From positions 1,848,823 to 1,912,822 of the forward strand of contig NZ_CP085327.1 of the NCBI RefSeq assembly GCF_020614375.1: 64,000 nucleotides of DNA. Reading direction: 5' to 3'. The stretch is from Haladaptatus salinisoli. Lineage in GTDB: Archaea > Halobacteriota > Halobacteria > Halobacteriales > Haladaptataceae. Shown here piece after piece: positions 17,450 through 27,074 of this stretch; position 1 is the stretch's first letter; each line of letters starts with the position of its first letter. The notes beneath the pieces are model-generated. The model saw nothing but the letters and a program-made list of their open reading frames with translations, was not told the DNA's origin and searched no databases. Both the position numbers and the translations under genes were made by a program.

Positions 17450-17707
17450 ATGGCGGATCAGGGTTCGGTTCCGTTCTGGTGGATCGTTCTGTTCGCGCTG
17501 GTCGCGCTCGGTCTCGGCGCGGGTGCGATACTGTTCGTCGGCGGCAGCCTACTCGCGTCGCCGGGGTTCGTTCACATCGACTCGGGCGCTTCGACGCCGA
17601 TGACGCCCAGCGCGTTGGCGACGGTGTGCTTCGCGGCGGCGACCAGCGCGAGGCGGGCGTCGCGCAAGTCGTCGTCCTCCGCCGCGAGGACGGGACACTC
17701 GCGGTAG
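17450..17707 (+). CDS. Possible small membrane protein overlapping the argS end
   Basis: An 85-codon frame after the MinD-family gene. Its first 40 residues hold a convincing hydrophobic segment ([24 protein letters not shown]). From 17572 onward it is antisense to argS and reads like a shadow, so only the N-terminal part looks genuine. A ggaggtg stands at 17428-17434, about 15 bases before the ATG. The natural stop may have been lost by a frameshift. It may be a membrane partner of the MinD-like protein, but this is weak. Confidence 0.35.
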   Translation: MADQGSVPFWWIVLFALVALGLGAGAILFVGGSLLASPGFVHIDSGASTPMTPSALATVCFAAATSARRASRKSSSSAARTGHSR

Positions 17708-19323
17708 AAGGCGTTGAACGTCTCCGCGAACTGGCGGGTGTAGGTGGCGACGGCGTGGGGTTCGAGGTCCTCCGCGGCCGTTTCGATGACGTGCGGGAAC
17801 CGCGCGATGACCTCGACGAGTTCGCGCTCTTCCTCGGTATCGAGCAGGGAGGGGTCGACGTCGGCGGGAACGTCTCCGCCTGCCTCCGCGATGATGCCGC
17901 AACAGCGCGCGTGGACGTACTGGACGTAGGGGGCGCTCTGGGCCTCGAAGTCGAGCGCGCGGTCCCACTCGAAGGTGATGGTCTTCGTCGGCTGCTTCGA
18001 GATGATGTCGTAACGCACCGCGCCGATTCCCACTTGGCGGGCGATGCGGTCGACGTCCGCCTCGGTGAGGTCGTCGTCGCGGATGCGGTCGTCCATGCGC
18101 GATTCGACCTCCTCGCGGGCGCGCTTTTCGGCCTCGTCCAGCAGGTCGTCCATGTCGACGCCGGTCCCGTGGCGGGTGCTCATGCCGCCCTCGGGGAGGT
18201 TGACCCACGAGTAGTGGAACGAGGTCAACCGGTCGGTGTCGTTGCCCAGAATCTCCAGCGCCTGCGCGAGTTGTTCGCCCTGTAGCTTGTGGTCCTCGCC
18301 GATGACGGTGACGGCGCGGTCGTAGTTGTCGAACTTCCACTCGTGGTGGGCCAGGTCGCGCGTCGTGTAGAGGCTGGTGCCGTCCGAGCGCAGGAAGACG
18401 AGGTTCTTCTCGAAGCCGAACTCCGAGAGGTCGAGCTGCCACGCGTCGTCCTCGTAGACGGCGTACTCCGTCTCTTTCAGGCGCGAAACCACGTCGTCGG
18501 TGCTCCCGTCGCGCATGAACCGCGTCTCCTTGACGAACTCGTCGAACTCCGCGGGGAGGCGGTCCAGCGTGACGCGCATCCCGGAGAGGACGGTGTCGAC
18601 CACCTCGCCGACGCGCTCGTAGGTCGCCTCGTCGCCGTCCTCCAACCCCTGCAGGATGGACTGAATCTCGGTTTCGGCCGCCTCGGCGTCCTCGGGGGCG
18701 GCCTCTTCGAGGTAGGCGTTGCCCTTGCGGTAGTAGCGCACGAGGTCGTAGTCGGCGCGTTCGCGCTCAGGTTCCGGCAGGTCGTCCTCGTCGAACGTCT
18801 CGTAGGCCCACGTGAACACCGCCATCTGGCGACCCGCGTCGTTGACGTAGTAGTGGCGGTCGACGTCGTAGCCCGCGAAGTCCAGGATTCGCGCGACGGC
18901 GTCGCCGGTGATGGGGTTGCGGGCGCGACCGACGTGGATCGGGCCGGTCGGATTCGCGCTGGTGTGCTCGACCACGACGCTCTCGTCGGTCGGGTCGAGG
19001 CGACCGTACTCCTCGTTCTGTCCCGCCCCGACCGTCTCGTCGTAGTACGCGTCGCTCGGCAGGAAGTTGACGTAGGGACCCTGCGCGGTCGCGGCGGCGA
19101 CGTAGTCGTACCCCTCGACGTCGATTTCCTCGGCGACGTCGCTCGCGACTTTCGGCGGGGGTGCGCCAACCTCCCCGGCGAGTCGGAACGCCGCGCTGGA
19201 GGCGAGTACGGCGTCCACGCCCTCCGGAGGCGTCTCGATTCCGAGGTCGTCGGTCGGGAGGTCGAGGGAAGATAGCGCCCCGCGAAGGGCGTCCTCGACT
19301 TCCCCCCTGAAGGTCAGGAACAT
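17572..19323 (-). CDS. argS: Arginyl-tRNA synthetase
   Basis: Class I synthetase charging tRNA-Arg, 583 residues. Motifs seen: [13 protein letters not shown] with the HIGH-equivalent HVGR at 130-133, [33 protein letters not shown], and the [11 protein letters not shown] segment at the place of KMSKS (no canonical KMSKS, as usual for many ArgRS). The C terminus has the DALR-type anticodon domain ending [13 protein letters not shown]. It lies convergent with the MinD-family locus. Confidence 0.96.
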   Translation of the reverse strand: MFLTFRGEVEDALRGALSSLDLPTDDLGIETPPEGVDAVLASSAAFRLAGEVGAPPPKVASDVAEEIDVEGYDYVAAATAQGPYVNFLPSDAYYDETVGAGQNEEYGRLDPTDESVVVEHTSANPTGPIHVGRARNPITGDAVARILDFAGYDVDRHYYVNDAGRQMAVFTWAYETFDEDDLPEPERERADYDLVRYYRKGNAYLEEAAPEDAEAAETEIQSILQGLEDGDEATYERVGEVVDTVLSGMRVTLDRLPAEFDEFVKETRFMRDGSTDDVVSRLKETEYAVYEDDAWQLDLSEFGFEKNLVFLRSDGTSLYTTRDLAHHEWKFDNYDRAVTVIGEDHKLQGEQLAQALEILGNDTDRLTSFHYSWVNLPEGGMSTRHGTGVDMDDLLDEAEKRAREEVESRMDDRIRDDDLTEADVDRIARQVGIGAVRYDIISKQPTKTITFEWDRALDFEAQSAPYVQYVHARCCGIIAEAGGDVPADVDPSLLDTEEERELVEVIARFPHVIETAAEDLEPHAVATYTRQFAETFNAFYRECPVLAAEDDDLRDARLALVAAAKHTVANALGVIGVEAPESM

Positions 19324-19374
19324 ACCGGTTCTTCCGAGTCAGCCGGTAAATGGGTTTCTGAACGTCACGACGCC

Positions 19375-21192
19375 TCACGTGGTCGCCCGAACCAACCGCC
19401 CGCCGAGCGAATCGATCCAGAGGATTCCGAGACCGACGCCGTAGGCCAGCGTGGCCGCGATTCCGACGCCGACCATCAGCAGGACGCCGCCCGGCAGGAG
19501 CGAGGACGCGACCAGCGCGCCGACGGCGACCTGTCGCCAGTGGGTTCGCATGGTCCGATAGCGGACGACGCCGCCGTGGTGGAACAGCAGCATCGTCACC
19601 GGCACTTCGACCCAGAGGCCGACGCCCACCGTCGTGGCGAAGACCAGCCAGAAGAACGAGGCGGTGCGGTACGCGATGACCATGTCCGCGGCGAGCGCGT
19701 CGGCGACGAGGTAGGAGACGACCGCCGGCGCGACGTACCGGTAACCGACGAAGCTTCCGCCGAGGAGGCCGACGGCCAGCACGCCCGCCCAGACGAGGAA
19801 CACGTCGCGGTTGGCCCGCGCCAACCCCCGCGACTCGATGGCCGGCCACGCGTAGTAGAACAACAGCGGGAGCACCGCGACGACCCCCGCGATGAGACTG
19901 ACCTTCATCTCGAAGGCGAGCGCCTCGACGGGGTGCAGGAGGACGATGTCAACGTCGCTCGCCCGGAACCCCGCCGGAAGGTGCGCGAGGAAATCGCGCT
20001 TGATGGCGCCGATGCCGCCCCCGTAGAGGTAGGTGAACACCAGCGCGACCACGGTCATGAACGCGCCGACGAGTCGAAACGACTTGCTCCTGAGGCTGCC
20101 GACGACGAACCGGAGGTCGTAGTAGTAGCCGCCGATGTCGTCCTCGGTCGTCTCCTCCTCGGCGAACGCCGCCGCCATCCGGCTCGCGGTTCGCTCGACG
20201 GTGTCGGGCACGCCGGCGTCCTCTCCCGTTCGGTCGGCGACTCGTCCGTCGGACTCGTCGCGTTCGTCGAACCGGTCGAGAAGCGCTTCCGCCGTCTCCG
20301 AATCGCCTGCGTCGAGCGCCGCGTCGGCGAGTTCGAGGGCCTCGTGTTCCGTGAGGTCGGCGAACGCTTCGGGCGGCGCGGCGCGGACTCCCGCCGCGTC
20401 GAGCGCGGCGAGGTCGATTCCGTCGGTATCGGGTCGTCCGTACCGTCGAGCGCGACCGCTCCACTCCACGATTCTCGCGCACCCGATACCGACGAAGTAC
20501 AGCGCGCTCATCGGTATCGCCACGAGCGACATCGAGAAGGGGTCGGGCGACCCGTTCGCCATCGAACTGACGACGACGATGGCGAAGACGGCGTGTCGCC
20601 AGTAGTCCCGGAACAGGTCGGCCGAGACGACGTTCGCGTACACCAGTCCGCCCATCACGAGCGGGAGTTCGGCGGTCAGCCCCAGCACGAGCGTCAGCAG
20701 GAAGACGAACTGCGTCCACTCGACGATGGAGTAGGTCGGCTGGAACCCCGCCGCTATCGCGTTGGTGATGAGGAATCCGAACAGCAGGGGAAGGAAGACG
20801 ACGTAGGCGTAGACGACTCCGCCGACGAACAGGCCGACCGCCAGCGCCGCGACGAACAGGTGCGTGCGGCGGCGACCCGGGAACGAGACCCCTCGTTCCC
20901 GGAGTTTCCACCGAGAACGATACAGAATCCACCCCGCCGCCGCCAGCAGCCCGGCGAACAGTCCGATCTTCGCCTGCAGGAGTACCACGTCGAACGGCGT
21001 CACCGCGACGACGACCGCCTTCGTTTCGAGGAGTCGCCGCGCGAGCGCGGGCCACACCCAGAGGCGAAGGGCGTAGAACGTCGCCAGAAATACCGCGACG
21101 AAGACGACGAACGCTATCCGCAGTTCCGACCGCACGCTCCGCAGCGCGGTACCCAACACTCCCTCGAACCCGAAGCTCTCGTTTTCCCCCAT
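19375..21192 (-). CDS. tatC: Fused double TatC (TatCt-type twin-arginine translocase)
   Basis: 605 residues with two TatC-like membrane domains in one chain: about 20-240 (RSVRSELRIAFVVF ... SMANGSPDPFSMSLVAIPM) and about 355-600 (GSLRSKSFRLVGAF ... HPVEALAFEMKVSLIAGVVAVLPLLFYYAWP ...), joined by a charged acidic linker (about 245-350). TatC binds the RR motif of folded Tat substrates. Halobacteria use a fused TatCt beside a single TatCo; no second TatC is seen here. Other Tat clients in the window are the SOD, beta-helix, Rieske and ABC binding proteins. The linker is rich in Glu/Asp and probably cytoplasmic. Confidence 0.9.
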   Translation of the reverse strand: MGENESFGFEGVLGTALRSVRSELRIAFVVFVAVFLATFYALRLWVWPALARRLLETKAVVVAVTPFDVVLLQAKIGLFAGLLAAAGWILYRSRWKLRERGVSFPGRRRTHLFVAALAVGLFVGGVVYAYVVFLPLLFGFLITNAIAAGFQPTYSIVEWTQFVFLLTLVLGLTAELPLVMGGLVYANVVSADLFRDYWRHAVFAIVVVSSMANGSPDPFSMSLVAIPMSALYFVGIGCARIVEWSGRARRYGRPDTDGIDLAALDAAGVRAAPPEAFADLTEHEALELADAALDAGDSETAEALLDRFDERDESDGRVADRTGEDAGVPDTVERTASRMAAAFAEEETTEDDIGGYYYDLRFVVGSLRSKSFRLVGAFMTVVALVFTYLYGGGIGAIKRDFLAHLPAGFRASDVDIVLLHPVEALAFEMKVSLIAGVVAVLPLLFYYAWPAIESRGLARANRDVFLVWAGVLAVGLLGGSFVGYRYVAPAVVSYLVADALAADMVIAYRTASFFWLVFATTVGVGLWVEVPVTMLLFHHGGVVRYRTMRTHWRQVAVGALVASSLLPGGVLLMVGVGIAATLAYGVGLGILWIDSLGGRLVRATT

Positions 21193-21262
21193 TGGAACCC
21201 CCGCGTAATCGCGGTGGTTAGTTCGTCACGCTCGGCTATCAACTTTCCTCGCGTTTCCTCGT

Positions 21263-21693
21263 TCACGGGTCGCTTCGCCCCGCCCACCGAAGCATATCGG
21301 CGAACTTCAGCGCCGACTCGTGACGGTCGTCGGGTCCGACGCCGTGGCTCTTCGGAGCGCGTCGCCGAGAGTGGCGTCGCGCGATTCGATACGTTCGATG
21401 GCTTCGACTCTCCCGTGGCCCGTCAGGAGTTCCGCCGCGAGCAGTCCGAGGTCGCACACGTCGTCTTCGGAGGTCCCCACCGACCCGGCGCGGTATCGCC
21501 ACTGCTCGTTTCCGTAGACGGAGAGCGCGTGGACGGCGCTGTTTGTTCGGGCGTACAGCATCCCGCCGACCACCTCAGTGATGTTCGCCGCTTCGCCGGT
21601 GTTAAACGTCCACGATATCGTCGGTTCGGGCGCGGACGAACGGGCCGGATTCGACGGGTTCCAGAGGGGAACGCTCGCCCCCGCGCTTCGCAC
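21263..21693 (-). pseudogene. Relic of a Ser/Thr kinase / PQQ-propeller protein, frameshifted
   Basis: One frame encodes a PQQ-type blade (ISWTFNTGEAANITEVVGG..LYA..VHAL..WRYRAGS) joined to a kinase C-lobe (DDVCDLGLLAAELLTG ... ALRRATASDP). The expected kinase end (DRHESALKFADMLRWAG) continues only in another frame. One missing base in the ggg run at 21332-21334 restores ASDP-DDRHESALKF. Kinase N-lobe, HRD and DFG are absent, so the region is a remnant even without the frameshift. Family reading is from motif resemblance, so moderately sure. Confidence 0.6.
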
Positions 21694-21740
21694 GAACTCC
21701 CGTCCGGTCGGCGAGTCCTCCCGTCCGCGCTATCCGCACC

Positions 21741-22101
21741 TCACGATTCGTCTATCGTCTCGATGACTCGCTGGGAAAAGTCCACCTCGGAAAGGTCCTC
21801 GCTTTCGAGCGCCCCGGAGCCACTCGGCCTCGGTTCGCCAGCGACCTACCCGCTCGCCGTCGAGGTCGGTCACCGACCCGCGGAGGTTTCTCGGCGTTTC
21901 CGTCAGGTCGCGAACCGCGTTGATGACGCGCCCCACCTCCCGATGCGGCACCGCGTCCGTTCGCCCGGCGGCGATGGACTCGTACTCGATGTCGATTCGC
22001 TCCTCGTCGTACTCGAGCGACGTGACGTAGACTCCGTGGCTCATCAGTCGCGCTTCGAGTCGGTCGGCGTCGAAACCCATGCCCGGGAGCGCGTCGTCCA
22101 T
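21741..22101 (-). pseudogene. Conserved haloarchaeal protein, broken by a one-base insertion
   Basis: The frame starting MDDALPGMGFDADRLEARL reads as a good protein through GERVGRWRTEAEWLR (about 95 residues) and then degrades into Arg-rich residues. Removing one base from the C run at 21812-21815 continues it as ALESEDLSEVDFSQRVIETIDES and stops at 21741, giving a natural-looking protein of about 119 residues. It recalls a halobacterial family of unknown function (DUF8159-like, from memory). It is either a true pseudogene or an assembly error. The start could also be the ATG at 22080. Confidence 0.65.
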
Positions 22102-22424
22102 CGGCAAAGGGATTGCGCGAGGACTTCGAAGCCGAAACGGGCGGGACGTTTTCGGTTCGAACTCCGTTCGGACGCCGCTACGCGTTCGACGATTCGGGCC
22201 GCCCGGAGCGACTAACCGCCGGGCGCTCGAACCGACTCCACCGCGTCGAATCGGCGGGACCGAACCGCGACCGCAGCGTCGCAACAGACCTCGCCGACGC
22301 GACCGGGGGTGGGATATTCGATGACGCTACGAACCGACTTCGAACGGCGGGGGTGCGGACGCGACGGAACCGAACGACGAACCGACCGAGGAGGGTGCGT
22401 GCGGGACGACTTCGGAGGAACCCG
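22102..22424. other. Spacer without a confident gene
   Basis: The plus frame of the beta-helix gene stays open upstream to a TTG at 22113. Its first 40 codons look faintly protein-like (EDFEAETGGTFSVRTPFGRRYAFDD), but no good start codon or promoter precedes it and the rest is Arg-rich. It may be the remnant of another gene. Nothing else is seen. Confidence 0.35.
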
Positions 22425-24119
22425 ATGACCGAGCCGTCGCGGAGGGACGTGCTCTCGGGTCTGCTCGCTGCCGCCGCGGGGTCGGCCGCGGCCGAGTCCG
22501 GTGGAGCGTCCCGGCGGCAGTCCCGGTTTCCGGACACGGTCGTCACCTCGCGGGAACAGCTAGAACGCACCTTCGAGAACCTCTCCGCCGGGGAGACCGT
22601 CTGGATCAGCGACGAGGGCGCGCCGTACCGCACCACGCGGTGGCTCGACGTCGACGTCGACGGGGTGACCGTCGTCGGACCGGGCGTCCGGCGACTCGTG
22701 ATGCCCGCGGACGGGGCGAACGTCGGCGGAATCCGAATCGGACACAACGGTCGCTGCGAGAACGTCGAGGTGCACGGCGTCGGCTACCACGGCAATCCCG
22801 ACGGACAGCGTCCGAGCGCCAAGCGACTCCACGGGTTCGTCGTCCGCGACGCGACCGCGGTCCTGCTGTCGGGCAACTCGACGACCCGAACCCACCCGTA
22901 CCACGAGCACAACACGGGCGGGAGCGGCATCAGCGTCGAGCGCCGGGCCACGGACGTCGTCGTCGCGAACAACTACGTCTACGACGTCGGCGACCGGGGT
23001 ATCCAACTCGCCGGCGACCGCATCGCGGTGGTCGGCAACACCGTCGTGAACGGTTTCGACCACTCCGTCGCGCTGGACGCGTGGGTGCCCGACGAGCGCC
23101 ACGCCACCAACGTCCTCGTCCGGGGGAACGTGATGGGCGGCAATCCGCAGGGCGCGCTGGTCGGCGCGAGCGGGGGTCGGCAGGAGTCGAACGTCGGTTA
23201 CTTCGACGTCTCGAACAACCTCGGCTTCGGCGAGCACAAGTCGCTGTGTCTCGTCGGCTTCGGGCAGGCGCTCCGGGGTATCCAGATAGCGGGTAACGTG
23301 AGCGTCCAGTCGAAAAAGGGGAAGTTCTCCGGCGTCTCGCTCGCCATCGAGCGCGCCGAGGACGTGACCGTCAGGGGCAACGACCTGTACGACTACGCCG
23401 GGCGGGGCATCGACATCGGCGGCGGTATCGAGGACTTCACCGTCAGCGACAACGCGATTTACGACGCGGGCGAGGCCGGGATACGCGTCGCGGGAGCGAC
23501 GGACGGCGTCGTTCGGGACAACTACGTGGACGGTGCCGGGGGTGCTGGCATCCTCCTCGACGGCGCGCGGTACGTGACCGTTGGCGGGAACCGCGTCCGT
23601 CGGGTCGGCGGCGCGGGCGTCGTCTCGCGGAACGCGCCGAACCTCGCCCGTCACCTCATCGCCGACAACTATCTCAAGGAGTTCGGTCGGAGCGACGGAA
23701 CCTCGCCGGGCATCCTCGTCGGCGACTCGGGCGTGAACGTCCGGCGGAACTACGTCCTCCGGTCGGGAGCGCCCGCGATTGTCGAACGCGGCGGCGCGGG
23801 ACGGAACCGCTACGAGGACAACTGGGCCGACGCCGACGGACCGAATCCGTGGCGCATCGGTTCTGCGACGTCGGCGGTCGCGGGTCACTCGCCCGCCGTG
23901 GACGCGCACCGCGGTCTCACGCCCGACGGCCGGGGAAACGCGATTCGGGTCGAGTTCGAGAAGCCCTACGCCGACCCGCCGAAACTCGCGTTCGGACGGC
24001 GCGGCGGCGGCGTTCGGGGCGTGTCGTACGCGACCGACGGGAACGGCGATTTCGTCGGCGCGACGGTGACGCTGGCCGGACGCGGCGGGGTCGTGGACGT
24101 CTTCGTCGAGTCCGTCTGA
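22425..24119 (+). CDS. Tat-exported right-handed parallel beta-helix protein
   Basis: 564 residues. A Tat signal ([19 protein letters not shown]) is followed by a series of beta-helix coils with recurring VxGNxVxxxxxxGIxxxG units (VVANNYVYDVGDRGIQLAG, VRGNDLYDYAGRGIDIGG, VSDNAIYDAGEAGIRVAG, VRDNYVDGAGGAGILLDG, and more), about 100-480, and a beta-rich C-terminal domain. This fold is typical of polysaccharide lyases/hydrolases and adhesins; no catalytic residues can be assigned. The ATG at 22425 is chosen for the signal peptide and the ggagg at 22414-22418. Likely secreted or surface-bound. Confidence 0.85.
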   Translation: MTEPSRRDVLSGLLAAAAGSAAAESGGASRRQSRFPDTVVTSREQLERTFENLSAGETVWISDEGAPYRTTRWLDVDVDGVTVVGPGVRRLVMPADGANVGGIRIGHNGRCENVEVHGVGYHGNPDGQRPSAKRLHGFVVRDATAVLLSGNSTTRTHPYHEHNTGGSGISVERRATDVVVANNYVYDVGDRGIQLAGDRIAVVGNTVVNGFDHSVALDAWVPDERHATNVLVRGNVMGGNPQGALVGASGGRQESNVGYFDVSNNLGFGEHKSLCLVGFGQALRGIQIAGNVSVQSKKGKFSGVSLAIERAEDVTVRGNDLYDYAGRGIDIGGGIEDFTVSDNAIYDAGEAGIRVAGATDGVVRDNYVDGAGGAGILLDGARYVTVGGNRVRRVGGAGVVSRNAPNLARHLIADNYLKEFGRSDGTSPGILVGDSGVNVRRNYVLRSGAPAIVERGGAGRNRYEDNWADADGPNPWRIGSATSAVAGHSPAVDAHRGLTPDGRGNAIRVEFEKPYADPPKLAFGRRGGGVRGVSYATDGNGDFVGATVTLAGRGGVVDVFVESV

Positions 24120-24340
24120 GGGCTCGCCGGATTCGACCATCGCAAGGTGATGCGGGGTCGCGTCTCGGAGAAAACCCTCGTTGCCGTGGATTGGTGGCAC
24201 GACGCGCGTCGCAAACTTACCCTCCGCGGTTGATCGTGATCGATGGATTCGACCGCTGGATACGGTACGGTCGCTGCGAATTCTACCCCGAGTCGTCGTA
24301 CGGGCGACCATTTTTTAGGGTGTGACTCGGGACTACGCGC

Positions 24341-25018
24341 ATGGGTCACGATTCCGAACTTGCGGGCCGTATCCAACACACCGAAGTCGGGCCGACCGCA
24401 GACCGCGGTCGAATCCTCGACGTCCTCGATGCGTGTCTGGAGTACGGCTTCGACGGAGCGATGGTTCAGCCGTGTTGGGTTCCACTGGCGGCCGACCGAC
24501 TGGGCGCTACCGACGTGTCGGTCTGTACGGCGCTTGGCTATCCTCTGGGCGGCGACTCGCCGCTCACGAAGGCGACGGGAATCCGCGATGCCGTTGCAGC
24601 GGGTGCAGACGAACTGGACGTGATGGCGAACATCGGCTTTCTCAAATCCGGCAAGGATGCGGCGTTTCGCCGCGAACTGGAAACGCTGGTCGAGGCGTCC
24701 GGCGATGCGACCATCAAGCTCATGTTGGAACTCGGCGGGCTCACCGACGACGAGGCCGCCCGGGAAATCGAGTACGCCGTCGATGCGGGATTCGACTACC
24801 TGAAGAACTCGAGCGGGTTCGGTGCTGGCGGGCGGGCAACCGCCGAGAACGTCGAATTCGTCGCCGAACGCACACCCGACGAGGTCGGAGTAAAAGCAAG
24901 CGGCGGCATCAAGACGGCGGCCCAGGCCCGCGCCCTCCTCGACGCTGGCGCTGATCTCCTCGGCGCCTCGAGCGGCGTCGAAATCGTCACGGGAAGCGAA
25001 GGCGATGACGGATACTAA
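24341..25018 (+). CDS. deoC: Deoxyribose-phosphate aldolase
   Basis: Cleaves 2-deoxyribose-5-phosphate to glyceraldehyde-3-phosphate and acetaldehyde. 225 residues, normal for the family. Catalytic residues by motif: Asp93 (ELDVMANIG), Schiff-base Lys155 (YLKNSSGF) and Lys185 (VKASGGIK). It overlaps the start of the ribokinase gene by 14 bases, so the two are translated together. It uses more A/T-ending codons than neighbouring genes, hinting at transfer of the cassette. A ttttttag element sits about 25 bases upstream. Confidence 0.95.
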   Translation: MGHDSELAGRIQHTEVGPTADRGRILDVLDACLEYGFDGAMVQPCWVPLAADRLGATDVSVCTALGYPLGGDSPLTKATGIRDAVAAGADELDVMANIGFLKSGKDAAFRRELETLVEASGDATIKLMLELGGLTDDEAAREIEYAVDAGFDYLKNSSGFGAGGRATAENVEFVAERTPDEVGVKASGGIKTAAQARALLDAGADLLGASSGVEIVTGSEGDDGY

Positions 25019-25925
25019 CGGAAACGCACGCGTCACGGTCGTTGGCTCGTACAATCACGGATTGACGGTATCGACGCCGCGCATCCCCGTCCCCGGAGAA
25101 ACGGTACTCGGGAGCGATTTCGCGGAGGGTGTCGGTGGAAAAGGCTCGAATCAAGCGGTGGCGGCCGCCCGCCTCGGCGGGGACGCGTCGTTCGTCGGTT
25201 GCGTCGGTACCGACCGCTTTGCCGACGACGCGTTCTCGCTCTGGGCGGACGAAGGTGTCGACGCTGCCGTCGACCGTATCGAGGACGAACACACCGGCGT
25301 TGGCTTCGTCATCGTCAAAGAGGACGGCGAGAACGCCATCGTGGTTGCCCCCGGAGCGAACTCGCACCTCGACCGCGACGCGGTGGAGGATTCGGCGACG
25401 GCCATCACCGCGGCGGACGTCCTCTTCTGCCAGTTGGAAACCACCGACGAACCCGTCGTTACGGCGGGTGAGATTGCCGCCGCGAACGAGACGGAGTTCG
25501 TCCTGAATCCGGCGCCGGCACGCGAGGTGCCCGCCGACGTCCTCGCGAACGTCGACGTCCTCACTCCCAACAGGGCGGAAGCCCACGTGCTCGCGGGGTA
25601 TCCACCGGACGCCGACCTCGACGCGCTGATTCTCGCCGAGAATTTGCTCGAAATGGGGCCAGATGCCGTGGTGCTCACGCTCGGCCGTGACGGTGCACTC
25701 GTCGCGACGGCTGAACTGACGAAGCGCGTTCCTCCGGTCGACGTCGACGTCGTCGACACGACGGGCGCAGGCGATGCGTTCAACGCCGGATTTGCCGTCG
25801 CTCGCGGCGAAGGAGCGACCCTCGTCGACGCCGCTCGCTTCGGGTGTCGCGCCGGTGGATTCGCCTGCACCGCCTACGAAGTCGTCCCGGCGCTCCCGGA
25901 CCGGGGGACGGTCGAGACGCTTTGA
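25005..25925 (+). CDS. rbsK: Ribokinase (PfkB family)
   Basis: Phosphorylates ribose at O5, 306 residues. PfkB motifs: GGKGSNQAVAAARLG (44-58) and the catalytic-base/anion-hole DTTGAGDAFNAGF (251-263, Asp257). With deoC upstream and a nucleoside hydrolase downstream it forms a pathway: base removal, ribose phosphorylation, deoxyribose-phosphate cleavage. Other PfkB sugar or nucleoside kinase specificities are possible, but the GGKGSNQA motif and context favour ribose. Confidence 0.9.
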   Translation: MTDTNGNARVTVVGSYNHGLTVSTPRIPVPGETVLGSDFAEGVGGKGSNQAVAAARLGGDASFVGCVGTDRFADDAFSLWADEGVDAAVDRIEDEHTGVGFVIVKEDGENAIVVAPGANSHLDRDAVEDSATAITAADVLFCQLETTDEPVVTAGEIAAANETEFVLNPAPAREVPADVLANVDVLTPNRAEAHVLAGYPPDADLDALILAENLLEMGPDAVVLTLGRDGALVATAELTKRVPPVDVDVVDTTGAGDAFNAGFAVARGEGATLVDAARFGCRAGGFACTAYEVVPALPDRGTVETL

Positions 25926-26027
25926 GGGTGCCAGCGAGCGTTTCACGGGGCGGATGACCCGCGGTCGTTCGTGCGCGTCCGAATCGCGGTCAGTACCTAT
26001 TTGGCGGGGCTTTCCATACCGCTTCCC

Positions 26028-26996
26028 ATGAGTGACAAGCCTCGTCGGGTTATCATCGACACCGACACCGCCGGTGACGATACGCAAGCGCTCTTGCTCG
26101 CGGTGACGTCCGAACGCCTCGACATCGAGGGCGTCACCATCTGCGCCGGCAACGTCGAGTTCGAGTACATGGTGGAGAACGCCAAGTACACGCTCGAATT
26201 AGCGGGCATCGCGGACGACGTCACCGTCTACGAGGGTGCACGGGAACCGCTGGTGAAGACGCACGAGTTCGCAAGCTACGTGCACGGCGAGGGTGGCCTC
26301 GGCGGCGACCTGTTTCCGGATACCGGCCTCCCCTCCGGAGATATCCACGGAGCCGACTACATCGTCGAGCGGGCGCGGGAGAATCCGGGTGAGTTGACGC
26401 TCGTCTGTATCGCACCGCTCACGAACGTCGCACTCGCCCTGCGGAAAGAGCCGAATCTGAACGAGTTGCTCGACGAAGTGTGGGTGATGGGCGGCAACGC
26501 CAACTGCCTCGGTAACGTCACACCCGCGGCCGAGTTCAACTTCTGGGTCGATCCTGACGCGGCGAAAATCGTACTCCGGGAGCTCGATGTGATGCTTTTC
26601 GACTGGGGCGTCACCGTCCGCGACACCGCGTTCGACGCCGAAACGCTCGCCGACTTCGCCGACCGTTCCGAGACCGAATTATCGGCGTTCTTTACGGAGA
26701 TTTCCGATTCGGTTCGGGCGTTCAACAACGAGGCACACGGAGAGGATATGACGACGCAACCGGACGCGGGTCTGGTCGCGGGACTCATCGAACCGTCGCT
26801 CATCGAACGGACGGGGACGTACCACGCCGACGTCGACGAACGGGAGGGGCTGACTCGCGGGTACCTTTCGGTCGATGAGGACGACGTCACCGGCGGCGAC
26901 GCCCGGACGACCGTCATCGAATCGTTCGACAACGAGCGATTCCGACGGATGTTCGAAGATATGTTGTTCGAGAACGCCCCCGAGATATCGCTCTAG
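26028..26996 (+). CDS. Inosine-uridine preferring nucleoside hydrolase
   Basis: Hydrolyses N-glycosidic bonds of nucleosides to free base and ribose; 322 residues. The Ca-binding N-terminal signature is DTDTAGDD (11-18), with Thr in place of the usual Pro/Ala, and further ligands lie in PLTNVALAL and the C-terminal half. The ATG at 26028 gives the standard IIDTD opening; the frame is open upstream. It lies 102 bases after rbsK on the same strand, so it may be the third member of the salvage cassette. Product ribose is the substrate for RbsK. Confidence 0.92.
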   Translation: MSDKPRRVIIDTDTAGDDTQALLLAVTSERLDIEGVTICAGNVEFEYMVENAKYTLELAGIADDVTVYEGAREPLVKTHEFASYVHGEGGLGGDLFPDTGLPSGDIHGADYIVERARENPGELTLVCIAPLTNVALALRKEPNLNELLDEVWVMGGNANCLGNVTPAAEFNFWVDPDAAKIVLRELDVMLFDWGVTVRDTAFDAETLADFADRSETELSAFFTEISDSVRAFNNEAHGEDMTTQPDAGLVAGLIEPSLIERTGTYHADVDEREGLTRGYLSVDEDDVTGGDARTTVIESFDNERFRRMFEDMLFENAPEISL

Positions 26997-27074
26997 AGGA
27001 GGATCTCCGAAAACCGGTGAAACAGCGTCTCCAGAGGAAAGAACGTTTTACCCTCGAACGACATTCTCCACCCG

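Noticed and set aside
19540..22215. 891-codon plus-strand frame across tatC and the decayed region
   Set aside because: It is antisense to the TatC fusion, is full of Arg/Asp/His, and contains no recognisable domain.
22113..22424. N-terminal extension of the beta-helix protein
   Set aside because: The Tat signal at 22425 must be N-terminal, and a ribosome binding site precedes that ATG; the upstream frame has only a TTG start.
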